A DNA stretch of 16,698 nucleotides from DATAMF01 sp964472565 (GCA_964472565.1 CAYYNB010000135.1:1-16698); one strand, 5' to 3'. Shown: positions 6,071 through 14,649, counted from the first letter of the stretch. Translations and numbers: made by a program. Notes: a model not told the origin generated them from the sequence alone.

Positions 6071-6817
6071 TTACTGCACCAAGTAGGTGATCGTCACCGC
6101 CATGCTTACACTAAGCTGGCCTTCGCTAATTGGCACGCTCGATGATGCACCCATGCCGCCGCCGCCACCGCGATCATAAAGCGGGATAGAGCTTTGGTCG
6201 CCTTCGACTACGCGAATCACTTCGACCACCGTTACATTCAGTTGAGCCGCTAGTTCGTCAGCACGCGCACGCGCATCGGCCACCGCAGCGGTGCGGGCCT
6301 GCGACTCGAGGGTTGCCCGGTCAGCAATGTCGAACTGCATGTAGTTGACGAGATTTGCGCCTGCGGATACGGCAGAAGCGATCAATTCGCCCACATTCTC
6401 GGTGTTACGCACGGTTACTGCAAGGCTTGTTGATACCCGGTAAGCCGGTGTAGATTGGCCGCCTTCCATCGGTTGCGCGCTGCTGTAGCTGTAGTCCTGG
6501 TAGATCGAGAAGTATTCGGTGCGAATATCTTCCAGTGCTACTCCCGCATCCTGAAGCGTCTGCATCACGGCGTTGATCCGGCTGCTGACATCATCCATCG
6601 CCGCCATAATATCAGGATTGACCGATTCTACACCCAATCCCACGCGGACAATATCCGGTGCGCCATACGAAGTACCATAGCCCGTAACGGTAATCGTACG
6701 TTCTGTGGCAGCCTGTTGATAAGGTGCAGCTTCCGAATGGAGCGAGGTGCTCCACATAATAGGTGCAGACAGCAATACAATCGCAACCGCAGCCATCAAG
6801 AACTTCTTCAAACTCAT
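6071..6817 (-). CDS. Exported SIMPL-domain (DUF541) protein
   Basis: A 248-residue protein with a signal peptide or N-terminal anchor (basic MSLKK, then a hydrophobic core about 6-24) and a single SIMPL/DUF541 domain. The domain starts with the typical ERTITVTGYGTSYGAPDIVRVGLGVE (39-64) and includes a long helix of DARARADELAAQL type (about 181-193). The domain ends with VSMAVTITYLV near the C-terminus. A Gly-rich loop (GGGGGMG, about 218-224) lies before the last strands. SIMPL proteins are periplasmic or surface proteins of poorly known function; some bind or oligomerise, and no enzymatic residues are defined. The ATG at 6817 has AAGGAG ten bases upstream. The gene is monocistronic, with its own terminator at 6007-6032. 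Confidence 0.93.
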   Translation of the reverse strand: MSLKKFLMAAVAIVLLSAPIMWSTSLHSEAAPYQQAATERTITVTGYGTSYGAPDIVRVGLGVESVNPDIMAAMDDVSSRINAVMQTLQDAGVALEDIRTEYFSIYQDYSYSSAQPMEGGQSTPAYRVSTSLAVTVRNTENVGELIASAVSAGANLVNYMQFDIADRATLESQARTAAVADARARADELAAQLNVTVVEVIRVVEGDQSSIPLYDRGGGGGMGASSSVPISEGQLSVSMAVTITYLVQ

Positions 6818-6923
6818 CGTCGTATTTCTCCTTGTGTTTAGGGATTACTTCAGATGCTAACAAAGTCATGTTTCCCCATCCAAATGACCGGGGCATATCT
6901 TTGTCGATAATAAGACGAGCACC

Positions 6924-6952
6924 CTATCAAAAAAGTTCCCACGCTTTCTCAA
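6924..6952 (-). promoter_or_regulatory. Possible promoter of the SIMPL-domain gene
   Basis: On the minus strand TTGAGA (6952-6947) and TGATAG (6929-6924) are 17 bases apart, about 107 bp upstream of the start codon. The -35 box is good and the -10 weak. Confidence 0.3.
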
Positions 6953-7012
6953 CGCTTATCTGACAAAACATTCCAAGCTATCATTTAGCGTTATCATTAG
7001 TGACATCACCTG

Positions 7013-7041
7013 TTGCCGGGTCAGACTGTGTGAGTTATGAT
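7013..7041 (+). promoter_or_regulatory. Promoter of the glycosyltransferase operon
   Basis: TTGCCG (7013-7018) and TATGAT (7036-7041) are 17 bases apart, matching four and five of six consensus positions. Transcription would start near 7048, giving a leader of about 28 bases before the ATG at 7076. This argues against the ATG at 7037, which falls inside the -10 box. Confidence 0.6.
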
Positions 7042-7075
7042 TTCGCCGATATTAGATGCGGCGCGGAGAAAACCC

Positions 7076-7816
7076 ATGAAGATTACCGTGGTCTTGCCCA
7101 CGTATAATGAGGCAGAAAATTTACCGAAGATGATCGATGCGCTCACCGCCTTAGCCATCGAGGATTTTTCCATTCTGATCGTTGATGACAATTCCCCCGA
7201 CGGCACTGGTAAGATTGCTGACGAGATCGCAGCTAAACGGCCCGATGTGTCAGTCTTACATCGTCCGGGTAAACAGGGTTTAGGCACCGCCTATATCCAG
7301 GGTTTCCGCGAGGCATTAGCGCATGGTGCCGATGCTGTGCAGCAAATGGACTGTGATTTCTCCCATTCACCTTCGTATATTCCCCAGATGATCGAGACAA
7401 TGAAAAACTGCGATTGTGACATTGTTATTGGCTCGCGTTACATCAAAGGCGGACGTTTAGACGAGCGATGGGGCATTGGGCGTAAACTGCTTAGCTGGTG
7501 GGCCAACAGCGTCTATGTGCGCATGATCCTGCATACCAAAGCTAAAGACGCAACCGGAGGCTTTCGGCTGTGGAAGCGCGAAGTGCTAGAGGGTATGGAT
7601 TTGAGCCGCATTCGCTCGAATGGCTACGTTTTCCAGGTCGAAACCATTTATGTAGCTGAAAAGTTGGGTTATACGAGTACGGAAATCCCTATCTATTTTG
7701 AGGATCGACGGCTCGGCCAGTCAAAGATGAGTTTCCGGGTGCAATCCGAAGCAGCGCTGCGCGTCTGGCAGGTCTGGGGACGGCATCGCCACCTCAAACC
7801 CTCAATGCGCAAATGA
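7076..7816 (+). CDS. Polyprenol-phosphate mannosyltransferase-like GT2
   Basis: A 246-residue GT2 enzyme of the dolichol/polyprenol-phosphate mannose synthase (Dpm1/Ppm1) type. It is expected to transfer a hexose from a nucleotide sugar to a polyprenyl phosphate at the inner membrane face. The nucleotide-binding strand reads VVLPTYNEAENL (5-16), followed by VDDNSPDGT (36-44). QMDCDFSH (90-97) carries the metal-binding DxD, and DATGGFRLW (158-166) and RRLGQSKMS (211-219) are family-typical late motifs. There is no C-terminal membrane domain, as in soluble Dpm1-like enzymes. The ATG at 7076 has GGAG eight bases upstream. Its TGA overlaps the next gene's ATG (ATGA), so the two are translationally coupled. 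The sugar is probably mannose or glucose and cannot be fixed from sequence. Confidence 0.93.
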   Translation: MKITVVLPTYNEAENLPKMIDALTALAIEDFSILIVDDNSPDGTGKIADEIAAKRPDVSVLHRPGKQGLGTAYIQGFREALAHGADAVQQMDCDFSHSPSYIPQMIETMKNCDCDIVIGSRYIKGGRLDERWGIGRKLLSWWANSVYVRMILHTKAKDATGGFRLWKREVLEGMDLSRIRSNGYVFQVETIYVAEKLGYTSTEIPIYFEDRRLGQSKMSFRVQSEAALRVWQVWGRHRHLKPSMRK

Positions 7817-10800
7817 AAATTCGCTCGCTCTTCCCCGACATGCTGGTTGTGGCAGGACTTTTGCTTCTGCCACTCTTGTTTTTTGCTCCCGTGACTATTG
7901 GCGGCAAGACCCAAATTCCCGCTGACAATTTATACCAATATGAACCCTGGGCTTCTGTCCGATCAGAGCTAGGCGTGCCAGAGATTTCTCACAATGCGCT
8001 GCTGTCTGATCTCGTTCTGCAAAATTACCAGTGGAAATCTTTTCTCCGCCGCAGCATTTCTGATGGCACAATTCCCCTCTGGCAGACCAATCAATTTGCG
8101 GGTACGCCCTTCTTAGCTGCCGGGCAGCATTCAGCCCTCTATCCCTTCAGCATCATTTATTATATTCTGCCTTTATCTCGTGCCTATGGCTGGTTTACGG
8201 TAAGCCAGTTGTGGTTGGCCGGAACTCTGATGTATTTATTTGTGCGCGGAATCGGGCGCAGTCGTATGGCAGGTGCAGCAGCGGGACTGGCTTATCAGTT
8301 CAGCGCCTTTTTTATTGTAAGTGTTGTTTTCCCCATGATGATTGCGGGTGCGGCGTGGCTGCCTTTCCTGCTGCTTATGATTGAATTCGTGATCCAGCGC
8401 CGCCCCTTACGCGGTAGTCGTTCTGCCACTCCGCTTTGGATCGCGCTGGGTGCTGTTGCACTCATGATGAATATTTTCGCCGGGCACGTTGAGATCACAT
8501 ACTATACGCTGATCGTGATGGCCTATTATGCGGCGGCGCGGCTGCTGGTCGAATGGTGGCCGAACCGCCGGGCGTGGCGGCGAATGGTGCGCCCGGCGGC
8601 ATCCCTGATGGCGATGGTCATTCTAGGATTGGGCCTCGGCGCGGCGCAGTTTATTCCCCTGTATGAGCTGGGGTCACGCAACTTCCGCGAAGACTCCGTC
8701 GATTTTGCCACAGTGCAGAGTTATGCATTTCCCAAGCGCCACGTGCTCAAATTTTTGATGCCCAATGTATACGGCAACCCCTCTCAACACGAATACCGCG
8801 ATGTGTTCAGCGGGGAGATGGTCGTGCTGGATTGGGAACGCACAACGGGTGAAGATCAGACAGCGCGCGTTACCAGCACCGACTTCGGCATTAAAAATTA
8901 TGTCGAGGGCGGAGCCTACATGGGCATCCTGGTTATGGTGCTGGCTGGAATTGGACTCGCTGCAAAACCCCGCACTATTCCCTTGATTTTGGCGTTCCTG
9001 GCGTTTGTTTCGCTGACTTTTGCTTTCGGTTTACCCACCTATGCACTGCTGTATTATGCCTTTCCCAATGTGAACCAGTTGCATACACCGTTCCGCTGGA
9101 TTTGGCCCGTCACTTTCTGCGTGTCGGTGCTGGCCGCTTTTGGAATGGATGTGCTGCGCGAACGAAAATGGGCGGCGATCCGGTGGCTCGGCTGGGGATT
9201 GGTGACTGCTAGCGGAATTGTACTCGGCGGGTTGCTGCTGAGCCGCCTGGTTTACCGCGATTCGCTGATTGAATCGATTTTTAATCACCTGCAAAAAGCA
9301 AATGAAGCGTTTCCCAACGTCAAAACCTTTTACAGTTATGAATTTTGGAATATATTGCTGTTTGGGTTGTTTCTGCTGGCGGCAGGCGTCGCCGTTCTGC
9401 TCAGCCGTACCAAATTAACTGTGCGCATTTTTCCTTTATGGCAACCGCTCGCATTAATTGTAATCGCGCTTGACCTGATGATTGCTGGGTGGAACTTTAA
9501 TCCATCGGCTGATCCGGCCTGGTTGGATTACACGCCGGATTCTGTCAAGTGGTTGCAAGAACGAATGGCGGCTGAGGGACCGTTCCGCTATACGACCTTT
9601 AATGTCGAGAAAAATCCTCTGCATGCTAATGTCACATGGCGTTATAACTTGCAGGATGTGCGTGGCTACGACAGCATGATCCCCAAGCAGTACGCCCGGT
9701 ATATGGAGTTGATCGCGCCGCAGGGGTTACAGCACAACCGGATCGATCCTGTGCAGCGGAATAATCAGGCTGCTCTTGAGTCGCCTTTTTTCGATTTGCT
9801 CAACATGCGTTATGTAGTCACAGACGGGGTTCTCCGCGATCCGCTGCCCGAAAATTACGAAGAAGTTTATGTTGATGCAGCGGTGCGCATCTACATAAAC
9901 ACCGATGCGCTTCCGCGCGCATATACACTACCCTACTTCGATCTGACTGAGGAAATGTGCGGCGCATTGCCCGATACATTTGCGACGATTGTGCAGAGTT
10001 CGGATTTCACCGCCGATCCCCGCCGCGTCGTGATCGAGGGTTTTCCCGCCACCGGGAACTGCGATCTTGTTTATGAGTGGCCCACTGCTGAAAATGAGGC
10101 TGATCCCGGCCCGGCGATCATCACTAATTACGGCTCCAATGAAGTCATTGTCAATGCCACTGTGGAGCGTGAATCCTGGCTTGTATTGGCCGACAGCTAC
10201 TACCCTGGCTGGAAAGCTTTTGTGCGGCCCGCCGGTTCGGACCAGAACAAAGAAAAAGAAGTCGAGATTCACCTTGTCAATGGTAATTTCCGGGGCGTGA
10301 TTCTGAAGCCTGGTGCGTGGACGATTCGCTTTCGTTATTCCCCACAAAGTTTTCAGATCGGGGCATTCACTTCGTTTCTGAGCGCTATGCTTATCCTTTT
10401 TATGCTGATGCTGTGGTTCTGGCGGCGTATCTACCGTGAGGAACATGAGGTAGATAGCGCGAAGCGGATCGCCAAAAATAGCCTTGCTCCCATTCTTCTC
10501 AATCTATTCAACCGGGGCATTGACTTTGCCTTTGCTTTTATCATGCTGCGGATGCTCGGCCCGGCCAATGCAGGCGTATACTATTATGCGGTTGTTATTT
10601 TTGGCTGGTTTGACATCCTGACCAACTTCGGCCTTAACACCCTGTTGATGCGCGAGGTCGCACGCAACCGAGACGATGCAAGCCGCTATCTTTTCAACAC
10701 TACGGTGCTGCGCCTGGGACTGGCTGTTATTGCAGTACCTTTGCTGATCATTTTCCTTGTGATCCGTCAAACGATGGTACACCCCGAACTGGAGGCTCAG

Positions 10801-11928
10801 GCTATCGCGGCTATTCTGCTGCTCTACGTTGGCCTGCTGCCGGGCAGTTTCAGCACAGGATTAACAGCACTATTTTATGCCTTTGAAAAAGCTGAATATC
10901 CCGCTGTAATTACAACGGTCAGTACGATAGTCAAGGTAATGGTTGGCTTAGCAACTCTTCTACTGGGGTGGGGCGTTGTTGGCCTAGCTGGTGGCGCAAT
11001 TCTGACCAATCTGGTCACACTGGGGGTGCTGGCCTGGCTGTCACGCTCATTGATTACAGGTTTCTTCCAGCCCCTTGATCGCGATCTGATCCGGCATATG
11101 ATGAAACTAAGTTGGCCGTTGATGCTCAACCACCTGCTAGCCACTGTGTTTTTTAAGATTGACGTTGTGCTGATGGAAGCTATCAACGGTAAGGTCGTCG
11201 TAGGACAATATTCATCGGCTTACAAATGGCTGGATGCGCTGAACATTATTCCAGCCTTTCTCACTATGGCGCTGCTGCCTATCATGGCACGTCAGGCGCA
11301 CGAGGATCGGCCCGGTCTCAAACGTAACTATATTTTGGCCGTTAAACTCCTGGTCATGGTCGCGCTGCCCCTTGCAGTTGTGACAACGTTCATCGCACAG
11401 CCATTGATCCATGTGTTGGGTGCGGCGGAGTATCTTCCGGCGGGCGGGATCGCTCTCCAACTGATGATCTGGAGTATTCCCATTGGCTGGATCAACAGCG
11501 TAACAAATTATGTAATTGTCGCTTTGGATCGCCAGCGAACACTGACCATTGCCTTTATCTTGGGTGTTGCTTTTAACTTGGTGGCTAATCTGATCTTTTT
11601 GCCTTCTTACAGCTATCGTGCGGCGGCTATTATTACTATTTTCTCCGAAGGCGTGCTCATGTTGGCCTTCTATTGGATTATCCGACAGGAAATTGGCTCA
11701 ATGGGTTGGCTGCATGCGCTTGGTCGTCCTGTGATTGCAGCCCTGCTTCTTCTGTTGGGAATGCTGCTGATCTGGCAGGCGGCACCGCTCATTGTATTGT
11801 TCTTTTCGCCAATCGTGTATGGTTTTATCCTACTCGTACTGCATCCCTTTAGCCAGGATGAAGTGGAGCGCATTGCGCCACTGTTGCCCGGTCGCCTACG
11901 CCGCTGGGCGCTCAGGGGAACGACTTGA
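7813..11928 (+). CDS. YfhO-type GT-C glycosyltransferase fused to Wzx/MOP-type flippase
   Basis: One uninterrupted 1371-residue frame carrying two membrane proteins. Residues 1 to about 870 are YfhO/GT-C-like: a first helix (10-29), then an external loop with PADNLYQYEPW (36-46) whose Asp38 fits the GT-C catalytic position. GHVEITYY (224-231), many helices up to about 560, and a large external domain with SYYPGWKAFV (795-804) follow, then an anchoring helix (850-870). Residues from about 885 to 1345 form a full oligosaccharide-flippase (MOP/Wzx) domain beginning RIAKNSLAPILLNLFNRG and containing about 12 or more helices. The junction (about 871-885, near 10423-10467) is a short charged linker. 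The flippase half has no in-frame ATG, GTG or TTG with a ribosome binding site at its start, so a true fusion is favoured. The start overlaps the upstream stop. Confidence 0.92.
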   Translation: MKIRSLFPDMLVVAGLLLLPLLFFAPVTIGGKTQIPADNLYQYEPWASVRSELGVPEISHNALLSDLVLQNYQWKSFLRRSISDGTIPLWQTNQFAGTPFLAAGQHSALYPFSIIYYILPLSRAYGWFTVSQLWLAGTLMYLFVRGIGRSRMAGAAAGLAYQFSAFFIVSVVFPMMIAGAAWLPFLLLMIEFVIQRRPLRGSRSATPLWIALGAVALMMNIFAGHVEITYYTLIVMAYYAAARLLVEWWPNRRAWRRMVRPAASLMAMVILGLGLGAAQFIPLYELGSRNFREDSVDFATVQSYAFPKRHVLKFLMPNVYGNPSQHEYRDVFSGEMVVLDWERTTGEDQTARVTSTDFGIKNYVEGGAYMGILVMVLAGIGLAAKPRTIPLILAFLAFVSLTFAFGLPTYALLYYAFPNVNQLHTPFRWIWPVTFCVSVLAAFGMDVLRERKWAAIRWLGWGLVTASGIVLGGLLLSRLVYRDSLIESIFNHLQKANEAFPNVKTFYSYEFWNILLFGLFLLAAGVAVLLSRTKLTVRIFPLWQPLALIVIALDLMIAGWNFNPSADPAWLDYTPDSVKWLQERMAAEGPFRYTTFNVEKNPLHANVTWRYNLQDVRGYDSMIPKQYARYMELIAPQGLQHNRIDPVQRNNQAALESPFFDLLNMRYVVTDGVLRDPLPENYEEVYVDAAVRIYINTDALPRAYTLPYFDLTEEMCGALPDTFATIVQSSDFTADPRRVVIEGFPATGNCDLVYEWPTAENEADPGPAIITNYGSNEVIVNATVERESWLVLADSYYPGWKAFVRPAGSDQNKEKEVEIHLVNGNFRGVILKPGAWTIRFRYSPQSFQIGAFTSFLSAMLILFMLMLWFWRRIYREEHEVDSAKRIAKNSLAPILLNLFNRGIDFAFAFIMLRMLGPANAGVYYYAVVIFGWFDILTNFGLNTLLMREVARNRDDASRYLFNTTVLRLGLAVIAVPLLIIFLVIRQTMVHPELEAQAIAAILLLYVGLLPGSFSTGLTALFYAFEKAEYPAVITTVSTIVKVMVGLATLLLGWGVVGLAGGAILTNLVTLGVLAWLSRSLITGFFQPLDRDLIRHMMKLSWPLMLNHLLATVFFKIDVVLMEAINGKVVVGQYSSAYKWLDALNIIPAFLTMALLPIMARQAHEDRPGLKRNYILAVKLLVMVALPLAVVTTFIAQPLIHVLGAAEYLPAGGIALQLMIWSIPIGWINSVTNYVIVALDRQRTLTIAFILGVAFNLVANLIFLPSYSYRAAAIITIFSEGVLMLAFYWIIRQEIGSMGWLHALGRPVIAALLLLLGMLLIWQAAPLIVLFFSPIVYGFILLVLHPFSQDEVERIAPLLPGRLRRWALRGTT

Positions 11929-11954
11929 ATAACTTGATACCCGATCTTATTATC

Positions 11955-11979
11955 AAATAAAAGACGCGCTTCGAGCGCG
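11955..11979 (-). terminator. Terminator of the small minus-strand gene
   Basis: Read on the minus strand, CGCGCT (11979-11974) pairs with AGCGCG (11970-11965) around a three-base loop, followed by TCTTTTATTTG (11964-11954). It lies just past the stop of the 113-residue gene. On the plus strand it has no U-tract, so its value to the fusion gene ending at 11928 is doubtful. Confidence 0.6.
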
Positions 11980-12004
11980 CCTAAGTGTGATAACAAACAG
12001 ATCT

Positions 12005-12346
12005 TTATACTTGAGCTTCACCAGGCACTTTGACATTGTCTCGTCGCAACAAGACAACCTTTAAATGATGCTGTTGTAACAGACGACGCACAATCGGATT
12101 ACTTTGAACGGGAAGTACTTGAACTTGTTCATCCTTCATGAGTTCAAAGTGATATACATCTACTCGGCGCACGCCTGCATGCCAGTGTTCTTCCAATCCA
12201 ACCACTGGACTGATCATCCATCCGTCACTGATATACTGAACCAGGACATCAACCGGTGCATAAACTTGCGAAGTGGGAGACCAATGCCGTCGGGTATCCG
12301 TTGTTCTCAATTCGGCTTCAATAAAAGACGGTGAAGTTCCTGCCAT
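12005..12346 (-). CDS. Unrecognised 113-residue protein
   Basis: I do not recognise this protein. It is soluble, with no signal peptide or membrane helix, and is rich in His, Val and Trp. It contains an apparent amphipathic segment (APVDVLVQYISDGWMISPVV, about 30-49), a central HWHAGVRRVDVYHFEL stretch (about 54-69) and a basic C-terminus (VRRLLQQHHLKVVLLRRDN, about 86-104). The alternating hydrophobic pattern suggests a small mixed alpha/beta domain. The ATG at 12346 is supported by AGGAGG eleven bases upstream, and a terminator follows the stop at 12005. It stands alone between two plus-strand operons, so context gives no function. It is probably a real gene, because both its ribosome binding site and its terminator are good. 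Confidence 0.72.
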   Translation of the reverse strand: MAGTSPSFIEAELRTTDTRRHWSPTSQVYAPVDVLVQYISDGWMISPVVGLEEHWHAGVRRVDVYHFELMKDEQVQVLPVQSNPIVRRLLQQHHLKVVLLRRDNVKVPGEAQV

Positions 12347-12374
12347 AATCTTTTTAACCTCCTAACAACCCTGC

Positions 12375-12392
12375 GGATGAAAATTATCATCC
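12375..12392. promoter_or_regulatory. Inverted repeat upstream of the 113-residue gene
   Basis: GGATGA (12375-12380) and TCATCC (12387-12392) are perfect reverse complements around the six-base AAATTA. It lies about 30 bp upstream of the start codon on the minus strand, just before the ribosome binding site, where it could act as an operator or as a leader hairpin. The surrounding region to 12480 is AT-rich. Confidence 0.4.
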
Positions 12393-12514
12393 TTTCTCAA
12401 AAACTGTGATAGAGTACCTACAAATCTATAACTCTTTATATACTCTATTTTAACAGAAAAGGAGGATAAAGATAAATCTTTTTAATTCGATTAGTACTAA
12501 TGGCCTATCCTTGC

Positions 12515-12543
12515 TTGACCGTCTGGAATCGCCGGGCTAGAAT
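12515..12543 (+). promoter_or_regulatory. Strong sigma-70-type promoter of the asnS operon
   Basis: TTGACC (12515-12520) and TAGAAT (12538-12543) are exactly 17 bases apart, each matching five of six consensus positions. Transcription would begin near 12550, leaving about 34 bases of leader containing AAGGAAG. It is the best promoter in the window. Confidence 0.8.
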
Positions 12544-12583
12544 ACGCGTTACTTGCATTATATCACTATAAGGAAGTTTATAC

Positions 12584-13921
12584 GTGACAACTCTTGTTCA
12601 AATTACCGATCTTGCTCACTATGAAGGCCAAGATGTCACTGTTCGCGGGTGGGTATACAACCGAACTGACAAAGGTCGGCTTCAATTTCTGTTGGTGCGC
12701 GACGGTACAGGTATTGCCCAATGCGTCGCCTTTAAAAAAGAATTAGCCGAAGAAGCCTTTAACTTAGCAGCTAACCTCACCCAGGAGTCCTCGATCACCA
12801 TTACGGGAACAGTGCGCAAAGATGATCGTGCGCCAGGACATCCAGGCGGCTATGAAATTGGTATCAAAGAATTAAACGTGATCCAGATGGCAGATGAATA
12901 TCCCATCCAGCCGAAAGATCATGGTATCGAATTTCTGATGGATAACCGGCATCTTTGGGTTCGCTCACTGCGTCAATGGGCTATTCTCCGCATCCGTGCC
13001 ACTATTATTCGTACCATTCGTAATTGGTTAGATGATCATGGTTATCTTCTGATCGATACGCCTATTTTGACGCCTGCGGCTGGTGAAAACACCACAACTC
13101 TGTTTGAAATCGATTATTTTGGTGAACCTGCCTATCTCGCCCAAACAGGTCAACTTTATAACGAAGCGAACATGGCTTCTTTCGGAAAAGTTTATTGTTT
13201 TGGCCCTACGTTTCGAGCCGAAAAGTCCAAAACCCGCCGCCATTTAATGGAATTCTGGATGGTCGAACCCGAAATGGCGTTCTTTTCGCTAGAAGACCTG
13301 ATGGCAATGGAAGAGCAGTTCATTAGCGCCATTGTCCAGGCTGTTTTACAAAATCATCGTATGGAACTGCAAATTCTTGAACGGGATACAACCCGCCTCG
13401 AAAACATCAAGCCGCCGTTTCCACGTGTCAGTTATGATGAGGCGGTCGAGCGTTTGATTAAACTGGGGGGAGAAATTGAAGATCCTGAACGTAAGGCTGA
13501 GTTAGCGATCAAATGGGGCGATGACTTTGGCGCGCCGCACGAAACTGCTGTAGCCGAGATGTTTGATCGCCCGGTCTTTGTTTATCATTATCCGACTGCT
13601 GCCAAAGCATTCTATATGCAGCCCGTTGAGGGACGGCCTGAGTCCTGCCGCAGTGTAGACTTATTGGCTCCTGAAGGATACGGGGAAATCACAGGTGGGA
13701 GCGAGCGAATCTATAATGCAGATTTGCTAAAGGAACGTATCGACGAAATTGGAATCGACCCAGCCAGCTATGCGTGGTATCTCGATCTAAGACGTTTTGG
13801 CGCGGTTCCTCACGCTGGTTTTGGCTTGGGAGTTGAGCGTACAGTTGCCTGGGTCTGCGGTTTGCCACATATTCGTGAAACGATTCCTTATGCTCGTATG
13901 CTCAATCGCCTTTATCCATAA
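12584..13921 (+). CDS. asnS: Asparaginyl-tRNA synthetase
   Basis: A 445-residue class IIb aminoacyl-tRNA synthetase that charges tRNA-Asn with asparagine. An N-terminal OB-fold anticodon-binding domain (about 1-105) precedes the catalytic core. YLAQTGQLYNEA (184-195) and the motif 2 region FRAEKSKTRRHLMEFWMVEPEMAF (210-233) favour AsnRS over AspRS. Motif 3 is GFGLGVER at 412-419. The terminal IRETIPYARMLNRLYP is unlike the E. coli ending and points to a divergent AsnRS subgroup. The start is GTG with AAGGAAG seven bases upstream. It is the first gene of a four-gene operon; its TAA overlaps the next ATG by one base. AspRS is the only serious alternative. Confidence 0.93.
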   Translation: MTTLVQITDLAHYEGQDVTVRGWVYNRTDKGRLQFLLVRDGTGIAQCVAFKKELAEEAFNLAANLTQESSITITGTVRKDDRAPGHPGGYEIGIKELNVIQMADEYPIQPKDHGIEFLMDNRHLWVRSLRQWAILRIRATIIRTIRNWLDDHGYLLIDTPILTPAAGENTTTLFEIDYFGEPAYLAQTGQLYNEANMASFGKVYCFGPTFRAEKSKTRRHLMEFWMVEPEMAFFSLEDLMAMEEQFISAIVQAVLQNHRMELQILERDTTRLENIKPPFPRVSYDEAVERLIKLGGEIEDPERKAELAIKWGDDFGAPHETAVAEMFDRPVFVYHYPTAAKAFYMQPVEGRPESCRSVDLLAPEGYGEITGGSERIYNADLLKERIDEIGIDPASYAWYLDLRRFGAVPHAGFGLGVERTVAWVCGLPHIRETIPYARMLNRLYP

Positions 13922-14649
13922 TGAACGTTTCGTCATCGATTCACGAACAGCGGCGTTTAATCCGCCGTATTCTGGATGATTCCAGCCCAGGGGATGCGCC
14001 GACAGCCTACTATGCATTATTTTATGATCCTCAGCGTTCAGTTTTATTCTGTCGAACGGACGCGAGTCAGCATATGCTTGGTTTTGCCGGCGTTTTTCAA
14101 ACCGGGATCGACCTTTTTCGTCCTTTAATCAGCCTCCGCTGCCAAACGCCTGAATGTGCCGCAGACCTCTTGGCGGAGGCACTTCAACCGGGCCGTCCAT
14201 ATATCTTGTTTTGCAATCTCAATCAGCTACCCTTAGTTGGAGGTAGTCTGCATATTGAGAATCTCCGTATTTTGCAGATTTACCAACTCGACTCGGCTCG
14301 CTTTCGCCCTGTGATGAATGTCCTGGTACAAACTAAAGTGCAGCCTACACCCCGCTGCGAAATTAATTCAAATGGATTGAAAGCCGTTGCCGGAGTGAAT
14401 TGGCAAAGCCCCGCTTTTGCCGAAATCTGGGTTCATACAGATGCTGAGGCGCGTGAGCGTGGTTGGGGTGTCAGTGTTGCCTCGGCGGTGACAGAACTGA
14501 TTTTGCGCGGCGGGCGTATCCCGCTTTATCTGGTGGAACACGACAACGAAGCATCCCTCGCTTTGGCATCTCGCCTGGGTTATGTCGATACAGGAGTTCG
14601 TCAGGTATACGCGGATGTAGTCTATGAGGGGCACCCTAATCGGGTATGA
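13921..14649 (+). CDS. GNAT-family N-acetyltransferase-like protein
   Basis: A 242-residue protein whose C-terminal half (about 155-236) is a GNAT domain of the FR47-like type. It shows the strand AEIWVHTDAEARERGWGVSVASAV, with RERGWG at 178-183 as the acetyl-CoA pyrophosphate loop. PLYLVEHDNEASLALASRLGYV (201-222) is the Asn plus helix signature before the last strands. The loop matches the R-x-x-G-x-G consensus, so acetyl-CoA binding is plausible. The N-terminal half (about 1-140) is weakly conserved and may be a degenerate first GNAT fold. The substrate is unknown. It starts within the asnS stop (TAATG), so expression is coupled to asnS. It is not obviously related in sequence to the tandem GNAT-like protein at 4620-5624. 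Confidence 0.85.
   Translation: MNVSSSIHEQRRLIRRILDDSSPGDAPTAYYALFYDPQRSVLFCRTDASQHMLGFAGVFQTGIDLFRPLISLRCQTPECAADLLAEALQPGRPYILFCNLNQLPLVGGSLHIENLRILQIYQLDSARFRPVMNVLVQTKVQPTPRCEINSNGLKAVAGVNWQSPAFAEIWVHTDAEARERGWGVSVASAVTELILRGGRIPLYLVEHDNEASLALASRLGYVDTGVRQVYADVVYEGHPNRV

Noticed and set aside
7037..7075. ATG at 7037 as start of the polyprenol-phosphate glycosyltransferase
   Set aside because: It overlaps the predicted -10 box and lacks a ribosome binding site. The ATG at 7076 has GGAG at good spacing and gives the family-typical N-terminus.
12468..12483. AAAGAT/ATCTTT hairpin followed by T residues, seen as a possible terminator
   Set aside because: The stem is six AT-rich pairs with a two-base loop, too weak to count, and no plus-strand gene ends just before it.
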